Source: Pseudobacter sp.
GTDB lineage: Bacteria > Bacteroidota > Bacteroidia > Chitinophagales > Chitinophagaceae
DNA length: 64,000 bases
Direction of reading: 5' to 3'
NCBI GenBank assembly: GCA_017849455.1
Contig: JAFIGX010000015.1
Span: 82,071 to 146,070 of the forward strand
Shown here one piece after another: positions 51,501 to 60,900 of this stretch. Below the pieces are notes generated by a model, which saw only the letters and a list, made by a program, of their open reading frames with translations, made no database searches and was not told the DNA's origin. Position numbers and translations under genes: made by a program. Positions within the stretch are counted from its first letter, which is position 1; each line of letters opens with the position of its first letter.

Positions 51501-54500
51501 ACCGATATGATCTACCGGCCATGGAAGAAGCCGGCAGAAAGATATATGACGGCACTGCGAAACGGCTCAAAGAGATCAATCTCTATAGCAAATCCGACTT
51601 TGCGGTGAAAGGCACCAAAGCACGTCCCATTAAAACCGTTCATTTCGAATATGCCTATGATCTTTGTCCTGGTGTAAATGGCGCATCTACCGCCAAACTC
51701 ACCTTGAAGAAAATTTGGTTTACGTACAACGGCAACAAGAAAGCTGTTGCAGGACAGAACCCTTATGTGTTCCGGTATGCATCTACCAACCCCACTTACG
51801 ACCTCAAATCATACGACCGTTGGGGTAGTTATAAAGACCCGTTGCAAAATCCGGGATCCAAAGTCAATAATATTATCACAAATGCCGAATATCCATATTC
51901 CCTGCAGGATAGTGCGATCGCTGCCCGTAATGTGACAGCCTGGACGCTTGATTCCATCGCCCTGCCCTCAGGTGGCTCCATCAAGGTAGACTATGAAAGT
52001 GACGACTACGCTTATGTGCAGAACAGAAGGGCCATGCAGTTATGCAAGATCGTTGGGTTGAATTCGACGCCTGTTCTTCCCAATAATACAGGCGAATTAT
52101 ACGGCAATGGCCAGGATTATCTGTATGTGTTTATTAAAGTACCGAGGGTTGTTACCTCATTGCAGGATGTATATACCGGGTACCTGTCGGCAATCGATAA
52201 ACTTTATTTCAAGTTATATGTGAAGATGCCGACCGATAAGTATAGCAACGGTAATACGCATGAATATGTTTCCTGCTATGCAGACATTGAAAAGGGCGTT
52301 TATGGGATTGCAAACCCCACCACTATCTGGGTAAAGATCAGGGGTATTGAATTGAATGGAAACACTGGCGGACAATATAGCCCGCTGGCGAAAGCAGTAA
52401 CACAGTTCCTTCGTCTCAGCCTGCCTTCCAAAGCCTACCCCGGATCTGAAACCGGCGACAACCTTGACCTTGAAGATGCAGTGAAAGTACTGGCCTCCCT
52501 GGCGGATAATATTAAAACAACTTTCAGCAATTTCGATAACATAGCCAGGAACAGGTCCTGGGCAAAATACATCGATACCAGCAGGAGCTTCGCCAGGTTA
52601 ACGAATCCGTATTTTAAAAAGCTGGGTGGTGGGCATCGTGTGAAAAAGATCACGATCTACGACAACTGGGATAAGATGACCAACCAGCGGCCGGCAGTAT
52701 ATGGACAGGAATATACCTATACTACCCGCAAAGAGATCGATGGAAAATTGGTGACGATCAGTAGTGGAGTGGCAAACTATGAACCAGGCATCGGTAGCGA
52801 TGAAAACCCCTTCCATGAACCCATCCAGTATGTTGAGAATGTTTCTGTACTGGGACCTGTTGCACTCGGATATTCTGAAGAACCGCTGGGAGAATCTTTT
52901 TTCCCGGCAGCAGGGGTCGGATATAGTAGTGTGAGAGTCCGAACTATTAACTATAAGAATAAGAAATCAGCCAACGGCTATGATGAAACCAAATTCTATA
53001 CTTCGTATGATTACCCGGTGTTCACGGACAGAACAATGATCGACGGAGATACGAAGAAAAGGTTCAAGCCCGCCATTGCGAATTTTCTACGCGTGAACGC
53101 CCGTCACTACCTCAATCTCTCACAGGGCTTTAAAGTGGAGTTGAACGATATGCACGGTAAGCTGCGTTCAAAAGCGTCCTATCCTGAAACAGACCCCAAT
53201 AACTACACTTCCTATGCGGAATATTTTTACCGGACAGAGAATCCCCGTGCTGAAACCAAACGGCTTTCGAATATAGTTACGGTAATGAAACCCAATGGAA
53301 GCATCGATACTGCTTCATTGATAGGGAAGGACGTTGAATTGATGGTGGATATGCGTGAACAATCTTCCGTTGTCAACGGACCCAATATCAATTTGAATAC
53401 GGAAATGTTCACGATTCCCGTTCCTCCTTACTTCGGATTGATCCCTATGGCGCTGAACCTGATGCAAAGAGAAGAAACTATTTTCCGCTCAGCCGCCACT
53501 ACCAAGATCATCCAACGCTACGGCATACTCGACAGTGTAGTACAGATCGAAAAAGGGAGCAGGATATCCACACGGGATATGTTGTATGATAGCGAAACGG
53601 GAGATGTGTTGCTCACCCGAACCCAGAACGAATTCAATGACCCGGTATACAATTTCACTTATCCATCGCATTGGGCTTATGATGGGATGGGACTGGCGTA
53701 TAAAAATATCGGCGTAAGGCTCAGTGGAGTGAGTATCCGTGAAGGAAAGATCGTGGAATCTTCACCTGCCATCAACCAACTGTTCAGTAGTGGTGATGAG
53801 ATACTCGTAGCCGGCAAAGTAAAAACAGGCGGCGCCGACGAATGCCATCCCGATACGGCCACCTTCCCCAACTACACCAAAATATGGTGTATCGACAGCA
53901 GCGTTCTCTCAGGTGGCCCCAGCGTCTTGTATTTTATAGACCGGGCGGGTTTACCGTATAGCGGGATCGATGTGGACCTGAAAGTGATCCGGTCCGGCCG
54001 GAGGAATATCCTTGGATCCATAGGGGCCGTAACCAGTCTCGACAGCCTGATCAGGAAAGATCCTGTTTCAGGTGAATACAAACTTAGTATCAACACAGGA
54101 TCGAAGATCATCGCCGCATCTTCCAATGAATTCAGGCAATGGTGGAAGGTGGAAGATGTGCAACTGCCGCAGCCTGCCCGGAGTTGTTTACCCAATTGGC
54201 AGCCCAGCGGCGAACTGCGTTGCGTGAAAGATGGCAGCGGGAACAATACCGGGTACCAGGAAATGGAAGAGTTCGATATGAACCCTCAAAGCCCAACGCA
54301 AGGTATTTCCCGGTGGACGCTGATCGGCCTCAACTGTGCAGAGTGCTCCAAACCCGCCAAATGGGTACTTACCGGCCAGATACGATGCCAGCTCGATTCA
54401 TTAGGCAGGAATACCGGTTACCAGCAAAAGGAAGAGCGTGATACTGCTACCTGCAGCGCTACGTATAACTATAGCCGTTGGACATCGAACACGCTGAACT

Positions 54501-55792
54501 GTACTTCCTGTCCGCAATCACCCGGATGGGTACCCACCGGCAATGTGCGTTGTGCAAAAGACGCGAATAATAATAACACGGGTTACCAGGAAAGGGAGGA
54601 AAGGGATACTACGCACTGTGGTGGGGATACACTTCGGTGGGTAGTCACTATATGGAATTGTACTACCTGCACTCAGGCGCCAGGTTGGAAAGCCACCGGT
54701 AATATGCGTTGCGCAAAGGATGCAAACGGCATGAACACTGGCTACCAGGAGCGGGAAGAGCGTGATACAACGCTCTGCGGCAGCAATGCAACGCGATGGG
54801 TGTTGGCTTCCCTGAACTGTACGGCATGTGCACAGACACCGGGTTGGAAGCCTACAGGCAATATACGTTGTGCGAAAGACGTCAATAACAACAATACCGG
54901 TTACCAGGAAAGGGAGGAAAGGGATACTACGAATTGTGGCGGAAATGCCACCAGATGGGTAGTTCAGGGATTCAATTGTACTACCTGTCCAAAGCCTCCG
55001 AGTTGGGTACCGACCAGCGAGTTCCGATGTGTGAAGAATACGAATAACAGTAACCGCGATCATAATACCGGCATGCGTGAAAGAAAAGAAATAGATACTG
55101 TTTGCGGTCGGAATGATATACGATGGGTAACAGTCGGACAGAGCTGCTCTTCATGCCCAACGGAGTATCCGAACTGGCAACCCACCAACCAGCCTCCGGG
55201 CTGCGAGCTCATTTCAGTGAAGCCTACACTTTACTCCGGTTACCTGGTGCAGGAATACAGGGATATGTCGACCTGCAGTGATTCATCGAATATGACGAAA
55301 TACTTGAGGACTGTATTGGATTGCGATCATTGTTATCCGGCTCCACCGGAAGTATGTCCTAATTGCACCCCGGGGAATTGCCAGGATGAATTGGGCAGGA
55401 AATGTATCAATGGAGCGTGTACGGAAGGGACATTGGTTTGTGTAGAATCGGTGCCGATCTCCGGTGGCCGGTTCAGGAATACCCGCCGCTATAAGTTCCC
55501 TGATGGTACTTATTCCACGTATGCCCAGGTGTTGGAAGAAAACCTGGCTTGTCAGGTGTCACCAGACCCGGGTTTATTCAGCTCATCGGGAATGATTTCA
55601 ACAAAACAAAGAGACAAGAACCAGGAAGCAGAAGTGGTAAAGGATCTATATATCAAACCCGTTGCCAACTCCACGGAATTGTTGTACCGGACAGTTTTAC
55701 CCGAAGACAAATACCTCCTCTACCTGCAAAGGCAAAAGAACCTTTCCGGTAAAAGGCCAAACACTGACGACAAAAATGAAAGCAGCCGGTAA
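48569..55792 (+). CDS. giant secreted RHS/SpvB-like protein with PA14 domain and Cys-rich repeats
   Basis: The 2407-residue protein has an N-terminal signal-like helix (about 10-30) and the group-typical start of the shell-forming region, MVDLFSGDFSYTIPLMDVGG, then GYRAGISMDQEASWVGLGW and NINPG. A PA14-like domain (about 664-770; VGRLKAPVTGKYTFSSASDD) suggests carbohydrate binding. The long middle part has the irregular beta-strand pattern of RHS-type cocoon proteins. Seven Cys-rich repeats of about 53 residues occupy about 1870-2265, followed by a short Cys-rich unit and a charged tail (KRPNTDDKNESSR). No toxin domain or type IX sorting tail was recognised at the C-terminus. It probably acts at the surface alongside the second giant protein encoded from 57917. 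Confidence 0.8.
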   Translation: MLVLLARYPKSIAWFFTALIYVELLLTPLGTNAAGRYIPVNVHATAGWQSYFENPYRGMANIPAKPEAGVVSGTAAPRAAQPLQKAGLRQADAFYGGGPTQPEMQAFSSINNANMVDLFSGDFSYTIPLMDVGGYPITLGYRAGISMDQEASWVGLGWNINPGTISRSLRGLPDDFSGDSVKKVMNVKEEKTIGVTAGADLETWGTPFKVGASIGVKHNNYKGWGIERAINASINSGLGVLGGLNAGLSITNSSMDGLTIDPTIGWAPRIAALNSTEASFSLSTSYNSRTGIKSLQMGLGLRQYMNNGKNQGGTMNGTLISFNTPTFTPEIQIPYTSRQFSFTGKVGLEKRGYHPSLFVSGYVSTQGIASKDTLLELPSFGYLHFQDGAGNSTALLDYNREKELPYREKPAVPHIAVPSYTYDAFSITGEGTGGMFRAYRSDIGFVYDHFMRTKDASDRVSIDLGVLPDLSHSGIDLNINRAFTQYGPWLEGNPLKNVINFRKNANFFEAAYFRNPGEKSINSKPFYETLGGDDVVTVGLYQQPSTSSHIYSTNYLSRYRNKRLVGSNLLTPQNAIKQERDKRTQVINFLTAKEADAAGLDKYIENYTMNVFDSTACGPMNIPVEPYGTGMPAEYFNNIERLGKPIRILQNQVPKMARTEDGPPNVPGIRPDYFSVRWVGRLKAPVTGKYTFSSASDDGFAIRLNDRWVIVDWRPRSLRNPPVTGSVNLVAGEFYEFEAGFFNDREEAELRFQWSYDGKPLHDVPAAFLYPPAVDTFEIYKPGNPNLKLLVKEKRVNRFRKPNHISEITVLNNDGRRYVYGIPVYNLKQKEATFAVNGRDSGNRQTGIVKYKDGVDNTAGGNRNGKDWYFNSTETPAYAHSFLLTGILSADYSDLTGNGISDDDIGDAVKFNYSKICGINNPFKWRAPAVEGSTANFNEGLRTDYRDDKGSYIYGEKELWYLHTIESKTMIATFMLEDRYDLPAMEEAGRKIYDGTAKRLKEINLYSKSDFAVKGTKARPIKTVHFEYAYDLCPGVNGASTAKLTLKKIWFTYNGNKKAVAGQNPYVFRYASTNPTYDLKSYDRWGSYKDPLQNPGSKVNNIITNAEYPYSLQDSAIAARNVTAWTLDSIALPSGGSIKVDYESDDYAYVQNRRAMQLCKIVGLNSTPVLPNNTGELYGNGQDYLYVFIKVPRVVTSLQDVYTGYLSAIDKLYFKLYVKMPTDKYSNGNTHEYVSCYADIEKGVYGIANPTTIWVKIRGIELNGNTGGQYSPLAKAVTQFLRLSLPSKAYPGSETGDNLDLEDAVKVLASLADNIKTTFSNFDNIARNRSWAKYIDTSRSFARLTNPYFKKLGGGHRVKKITIYDNWDKMTNQRPAVYGQEYTYTTRKEIDGKLVTISSGVANYEPGIGSDENPFHEPIQYVENVSVLGPVALGYSEEPLGESFFPAAGVGYSSVRVRTINYKNKKSANGYDETKFYTSYDYPVFTDRTMIDGDTKKRFKPAIANFLRVNARHYLNLSQGFKVELNDMHGKLRSKASYPETDPNNYTSYAEYFYRTENPRAETKRLSNIVTVMKPNGSIDTASLIGKDVELMVDMREQSSVVNGPNINLNTEMFTIPVPPYFGLIPMALNLMQREETIFRSAATTKIIQRYGILDSVVQIEKGSRISTRDMLYDSETGDVLLTRTQNEFNDPVYNFTYPSHWAYDGMGLAYKNIGVRLSGVSIREGKIVESSPAINQLFSSGDEILVAGKVKTGGADECHPDTATFPNYTKIWCIDSSVLSGGPSVLYFIDRAGLPYSGIDVDLKVIRSGRRNILGSIGAVTSLDSLIRKDPVSGEYKLSINTGSKIIAASSNEFRQWWKVEDVQLPQPARSCLPNWQPSGELRCVKDGSGNNTGYQEMEEFDMNPQSPTQGISRWTLIGLNCAECSKPAKWVLTGQIRCQLDSLGRNTGYQQKEERDTATCSATYNYSRWTSNTLNCTSCPQSPGWVPTGNVRCAKDANNNNTGYQEREERDTTHCGGDTLRWVVTIWNCTTCTQAPGWKATGNMRCAKDANGMNTGYQEREERDTTLCGSNATRWVLASLNCTACAQTPGWKPTGNIRCAKDVNNNNTGYQEREERDTTNCGGNATRWVVQGFNCTTCPKPPSWVPTSEFRCVKNTNNSNRDHNTGMRERKEIDTVCGRNDIRWVTVGQSCSSCPTEYPNWQPTNQPPGCELISVKPTLYSGYLVQEYRDMSTCSDSSNMTKYLRTVLDCDHCYPAPPEVCPNCTPGNCQDELGRKCINGACTEGTLVCVESVPISGGRFRNTRRYKFPDGTYSTYAQVLEENLACQVSPDPGLFSSSGMISTKQRDKNQEAEVVKDLYIKPVANSTELLYRTVLPEDKYLLYLQRQKNLSGKRPNTDDKNESSR
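54184..55360 (+). repeat. seven tandem Cys-rich repeats (159-bp core unit) in the giant protein
   Basis: The unit reads roughly PGWxPTGNxRCAKD, NNNNTGYQEREERDTT, CGG, RWV, NCTxC. The units from 54509, 54668, 54827 and 54986 are spaced exactly 159 bp (53 codons). Outer units (from about 54184, 54347 and 55154) are more divergent and slightly longer. Five or so Cys per unit with CxxC at each junction suggests disulfide-stabilised or metal-binding modules. The near-identity of the middle units implies recent duplication or gene conversion. Confidence 0.85.
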
Positions 55793-55804
55793 AATCATCA
55801 CACC

Positions 55805-57091
55805 ATGAAAATTCAATTCAAAAATATTTCCTGTATGCAACCTATTCGCTGCATAATTATTGCCGGAATACTGGTAGGAACGATTACAACCCAGGCCCAA
55901 ACGATCAGGCCCATGGCCGAAAATCTTCCCTGCGACAGCGTCGTTGGCATCAACTGCCGCAGCATTGTGGCCGATACTGTTTTCAACCCCTATGTCACAG
56001 GAGCCCTGGGCAACTGGCGGGCCAACAAAAGCTATACCTATTTCGCCCGAAGGGCTGAATCCGATCCGACAACGGCCACCAATATACGCAGGAATGGTAC
56101 TTTTAAAGACTTTGCCACCTTCTGGTCATTCCAGGATTCCGTTCTTCACCCTCACTACGATTCCACCCGCTGGGTGTGGAACAGTGAGCTCACGCTTTTC
56201 AACCGCAAGGGCCTCGAGATCGAGAACAAAGACCCGCTGGGCAGATACAACGCCGGCCTCTACGGGTATCAGCTCACCATGCCTGTTGCCGTTGTACAGA
56301 ATAGCCGCTATCGTGAATCGGCCTTTGAAGGGTTTGAAGATTATGGCTTCTCCACCCGGAACTGTGATATCCGCTGCGCTGCTGCCAGGCATATCGACTT
56401 CTCCTCTTATCTGAGCTCCATCGTCACCACTGAAAAACACAGTGGCAAGAGCAGTTTAAGAGTAAGCCCATCGGGACAGGCCGGCCTCAACTTCAGCCTG
56501 GCGCCAATCAGCGCGGATACGGCTCTGGCCCGACTGGACTTCACATTGACAGAAGCAGCATGTATCGGCATGACCCTGGATCATGTCAAAACTTCCAACA
56601 AAGTATTGCTGCCGACATTTGCTCCTACGCCCGGGCGCAGGATGGTGATCAGCGCCTGGGTAAAGGAAGACCAGGACTGTAAATGTGCCAGCTATACCAG
56701 CAACCAGATCGTGGTAGCCCTGCTGATCCCGAACCAATCGCCGGTCAATTACATATTCAAACCATCGGGCAGCATCATTGAAGGCTGGCAGCGCTGTGAA
56801 GGCGTATTCGATATTCCGGCCAATGCCTCTACCATGACCGTTAGCCTCCGCGCCACCGGCAGCACCACCGTGTATTTCGACGACCTGCGCATCCATCCTT
56901 TCAACGCCAACATGAAATCATTCGTGTTTCACCCGGTAAATCTCCGGCTGATGGCTGAACTGGACGAGAACAACTATGCTACCTTCTATGAATATGACGA
57001 TGACGGCACGCTGGTGCGATTGAAGAAAGAAACCGAAAGAGGTATCAAAACCATCAAAGAAACCAGGAGCGCTTTGGTAAAAGAACAATAA
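55805..57091 (+). CDS. secreted protein with jelly-roll-like domain and RHS-family C-terminal motif
   Basis: The 428-residue protein has a signal peptide (about 1-31, ending TTQAQ). A beta-rich domain (about 200-370) resembles carbohydrate-binding-type jelly rolls: HSGKSSLRVSPSGQ, then MVISAWVKEDQDC and GWQRCEGVFDIPANASTMTV, ending VYFDDLRIHPF. The last 50 residues (LRLMAELDENNYATFYEYDD, then GTLVRLKKETERG) are a motif widely found in RHS-associated proteins of Bacteroidota. It starts 12 bp after the giant gene and abuts the next gene. Confidence 0.7.
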   Translation: MKIQFKNISCMQPIRCIIIAGILVGTITTQAQTIRPMAENLPCDSVVGINCRSIVADTVFNPYVTGALGNWRANKSYTYFARRAESDPTTATNIRRNGTFKDFATFWSFQDSVLHPHYDSTRWVWNSELTLFNRKGLEIENKDPLGRYNAGLYGYQLTMPVAVVQNSRYRESAFEGFEDYGFSTRNCDIRCAAARHIDFSSYLSSIVTTEKHSGKSSLRVSPSGQAGLNFSLAPISADTALARLDFTLTEAACIGMTLDHVKTSNKVLLPTFAPTPGRRMVISAWVKEDQDCKCASYTSNQIVVALLIPNQSPVNYIFKPSGSIIEGWQRCEGVFDIPANASTMTVSLRATGSTTVYFDDLRIHPFNANMKSFVFHPVNLRLMAELDENNYATFYEYDDDGTLVRLKKETERGIKTIKETRSALVKEQ

Positions 57092-57886
57092 ATGCCATCG
57101 CTCTCTAAACGAAATATGAACACTATGCGAGCACCGGTACTATTACTGCTGATCATCCTTGGAAGGATTTCCGTATCTGCCCAGGGACCTACATCAGCCC
57201 TGATCAAAGTGATACAAGACATTCAGGCTGCCTATTCCAAACCGGCATTCCTGAGTTTCGATATACAGTACAAATATGCGCCTGAAGAATCTCCCGGCAG
57301 TTACCAGGATTCGCTTCGGGGACAGGTGAAGCTCAGCGGCGCCAGATCGTGGTATAGCCTCGACAGTACAGAATCCATCAACACCGGCGATTACCAGATC
57401 ATGGTGTTCAAGGAAGACCGGATACTATATCTCACGAAACCAGGAAGCGCGACAGGCAGGGCCGGTATGGGAGCCAATGGAACAGGCACCGAATGGATCA
57501 GGCAGCTCGACAGTATGCTGAAGAGCAACAAAGAGATCGAATGGCGACTGGATGAAACCAAAGCGCAACAGGTGATCATCATGGAGATGAAGCATCCGCA
57601 ATCGCTGAAGAGGGCGGAATATTATATCAACCGGCAGACCGGCTTCCTCGATAAGATCATCAATATCGTTCGCGCCGACCAGTTGTATGATCCTTCCGTT
57701 CGGCAATCGATCGATGCAGAAGGATCTTATGCGATCATGGAAACCAGCTTTTCCAATTACCGGCAGAACAGTTTCGATAGCGACCTGTTCAACAGTGGCC
57801 GCTATTTCAAAAAACAGGGGGATCAGTATATCTGTGTGGGCGCTTATGAAACATATAAGGTGTTTCTTGGATCATCAGGATTGTAA
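57092..57886 (+). CDS. secreted LolA/LolB-like protein of the RHS-like locus
   Basis: The 264-residue protein has a signal peptide (about 9-32, ending SVSAQ) and a beta-rich body. The pattern AYSKPAFLSFDIQYKY, SWYSLDSTESINTGDYQIM, QQVIIMEMKHPQSLKRAEYY and RQTGFLDKI recalls the half-barrel of lipoprotein carriers (LolA-like). The identification is tentative. Its ATG directly follows the stop of the previous gene, indicating tight coupling; a start at 57116 is also possible. Confidence 0.6.
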   Translation: MPSLSKRNMNTMRAPVLLLLIILGRISVSAQGPTSALIKVIQDIQAAYSKPAFLSFDIQYKYAPEESPGSYQDSLRGQVKLSGARSWYSLDSTESINTGDYQIMVFKEDRILYLTKPGSATGRAGMGANGTGTEWIRQLDSMLKSNKEIEWRLDETKAQQVIIMEMKHPQSLKRAEYYINRQTGFLDKIINIVRADQLYDPSVRQSIDAEGSYAIMETSFSNYRQNSFDSDLFNSGRYFKKQGDQYICVGAYETYKVFLGSSGL

Positions 57887-57916
57887 AAAGGAAATTTCAA
57901 GGTTATAAAATATTTT

Positions 57917-60900
57917 ATGAGAAAGTTTTTTAATTGGTTCATCGGTCTAATTCTCCTGCTAATTACCTCAGGCAGCCTGCAAGCCGGTATCGATCTGCCG
58001 GTGATTAAAGCACTGGATGGCAGCATCGGCCAGGTAAAGAAAGATTCGTCGGTGATGGTGGAAGATGCCAAGTTCTTCGATGCGAATTACGATGCGCTGT
58101 TGATCAAACCATACACGGTGAAGAATATGATCTCCTTCGAGATCAATGAAGAAGCACCGATCTTACTGCAATCCGCCTTCCGGGTAACGGCCAGGCTGCG
58201 GATCATTTATACCGATGTGAATAAAAATACAACCACAGTGGATCGGGACTTCACGGTGAACTACGATCCCGGCGGCAATTATACCAACAGGGCTACTTAC
58301 CTGATGAACAATGCTTACCGGGTAGAGGTGAAGATCCTGCAGCTCGATAGCAATGTGAACTGGAACGTTTCGAAGACATTGAAGCTGGTGAACCAATTAC
58401 AGAGCTTTCCGCAGTATGTATTTAATTGCTCTACCAATGCGGTCAAAGCGATCAACCCGTTAACATCCAGTTCTGCCGGGAACACGATCGATGAGCTGTC
58501 TGTGTGGTGGACACCGGATATCGCTGCCGATGAATATGACCTGGAATGGGCCTATATCGATTCCACAGCACTGGCCGACAGCCTGTATGGTGATCCTGCG
58601 CATCCAGATCCCAACCTGCTCTTCGAGAGCAATGCCAGCAGGGTGACCATTACCGGTAGTGCCTATAAGATCCCACTATATTATGATAACCACGGCTACC
58701 TGTTCTACCGGGTACGGTCGGTACAGTGGACAGCAGTGAACGGGCAGGGGGGTGGAAGATATGAAGCCAACTGGAGCTCTCAATACCCTAACGGACTGGG
58801 CCGGTTCGACTATGATGGTCATGAGCGGAAGCTGAACTGGCAGGTGACCACCTCCTTTGCAGAAGAGGGCAAGCGTAAAACAATGATGCAATATTATGAT
58901 GGCAGTCTGCGGGGCCGGCAAACCGTCACCAAAGACAATACGACCGACCGAACGATCGTGGCAGAAAGCCTGTACGATTACCAGGGGAGGCCGGTGATCC
59001 AGGTATTACCTGCACCGACGCTAGATAACGTTATACACTATGCGCGAAACTTCAACCGGGGGATCGGCAAACAGGAATATGATAAGAGCTTGTACGATAC
59101 GCTGGGCGATCCTTCACTTTATTGCAGTCTTAAAGGCGTTCCGATGGCCACCTCCAGTGGGGCTTCACGCTATTATTCGCCCGACAATGATTCGGTAGGC
59201 TCGGACCAGGCAAAATATAAATACATCCCCGATGCTAAAGGGTTCCCCTTCACTGAAGTGGAATACCTGCAGGACAATACCGGCCGGATCAGCCGCCAAA
59301 GCGGCGTTGGCCCCGATTTCAGGATCGGCAGTGACCATGAGACGAAATATTTCTATGGTTCACCGGACCAGCGTGAGCTGGACGCCTTGTTCGGCACGGA
59401 GGTGGGCGATAAATCCCATTATTTCAAGAATGCGGTCAGGGACGCCAACGGACAATACAGTATCAGTTATGCAGATATGCGCGGCCGCACCATCGCCACG
59501 GCTCTGGCAGGCAACCTGCCCGACAGTGCAAAGCTCGACGCGCTGGCTTCCAATGCCAGTAGCACGCGGATAGAATCATTGTCGGACCCGGCATCGGTAG
59601 TGGTCCGTGACATGGTGATGGAACATAAAAAAGGACTATTGGTAACAACCGCCGGCAATCATGAGTTCAGGTACCAGTTGAGCCCGCAGCTATTGAAACT
59701 GGAGGGATGTGATACCACGAAGATCTGTTATGATTGCCTGTATGATCTGGAGATCACGATCACCGATGATTGCAATAATCAGAAGCTGGGCGGACAGGCA
59801 TTCGACACGGTATTCAGGAACTTTTCGATCGGCGCGATCGATACGATCTGTAATACGCAAATAGGATTCAGCATCAGTTTCACGAAATGGCTCAGTGAAG
59901 GCAGTTATGAAGTAACGAAGAAGCTTTCGGTAAGCAAATACGCACTTGATTATTACAGGGACAGCGTGTATCTGCAGACCAACAATTGCAGGGACCTGGA
60001 ATCCTTCATCCGTGAGCAACGGCAAATACTGTCGGGCATGCGGCCCTGTCAGCCCAGTTGTCGGGGTTGTGTGGACAGCGTAGGCACCTGGCAACAGTTC
60101 TGGGCCCGCTTCCGTACCAACGCGGGTATTGCGGATGCAGACACGGCTTCTTACCGGGAAGCGGCCCTGAAATCTTATGATGATGCCCTGGCATCCTGCA
60201 AAGAGCTTTGCGAACAAACGAGTGAAGCCGATGATATCCGCAAGGCCATGCTGCTGGACCTTACACCTTCTTCAGGCCAGTATGCCGATGCAGCCAATGA
60301 CCGTGATCCTTATTCCATATTCGTATCCAAAGACGGTCATATCATTTACCAGGAAGTGACCGATTACCGGGATGAAGAAGGCCGGCCCGACCTGGTGGCC
60401 GATGAGGTCAGCGGTAACCTGGTGTCTCCGGGAAAACTGACCGTTGTACAATTCACGAACCGCTTTAAACCTAGCTGGGCAGCGGCATTATTGCCCAGGC
60501 ACCCGGAGTATTGCAAACTACAAAAATATGAGGAGCTGAAACCCAGTCATGAGTGGGACAGGCGCTTCGAGGCAGTGGACACATATGCAGAAGCCAAACA
60601 GAAAGGATACCTCAACCCTACCGGCCGTTCGGGTAGCCCTTTCAGTTACTTCAACGGAACGGGCACGCTTGACCCCGACCCGATCAGCGGTTCACTGAAG
60701 ACCAGCCTGGAGAATATGATGTTGCAATACCAGTCGGCCGGCGGTCAGCCGGTGAACATCTGGGGCATTGCCGCCATCACGGCTGCCTGTGGGGATGGTA
60801 ATGATATGGCCTGTTTCAATAAATACAAACCTGGCCCGGCACTGGATACCTCCTCCACCTTATGCACGGCCGACAGGGATATGGCCTGGCGCGCTTTCCG

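Noticed and set aside
54184..55360. CRISPR-like or other DNA repeat array
   Set aside because: The 159-bp units are continuous coding sequence without unique spacers and translate to Cys-rich modules.
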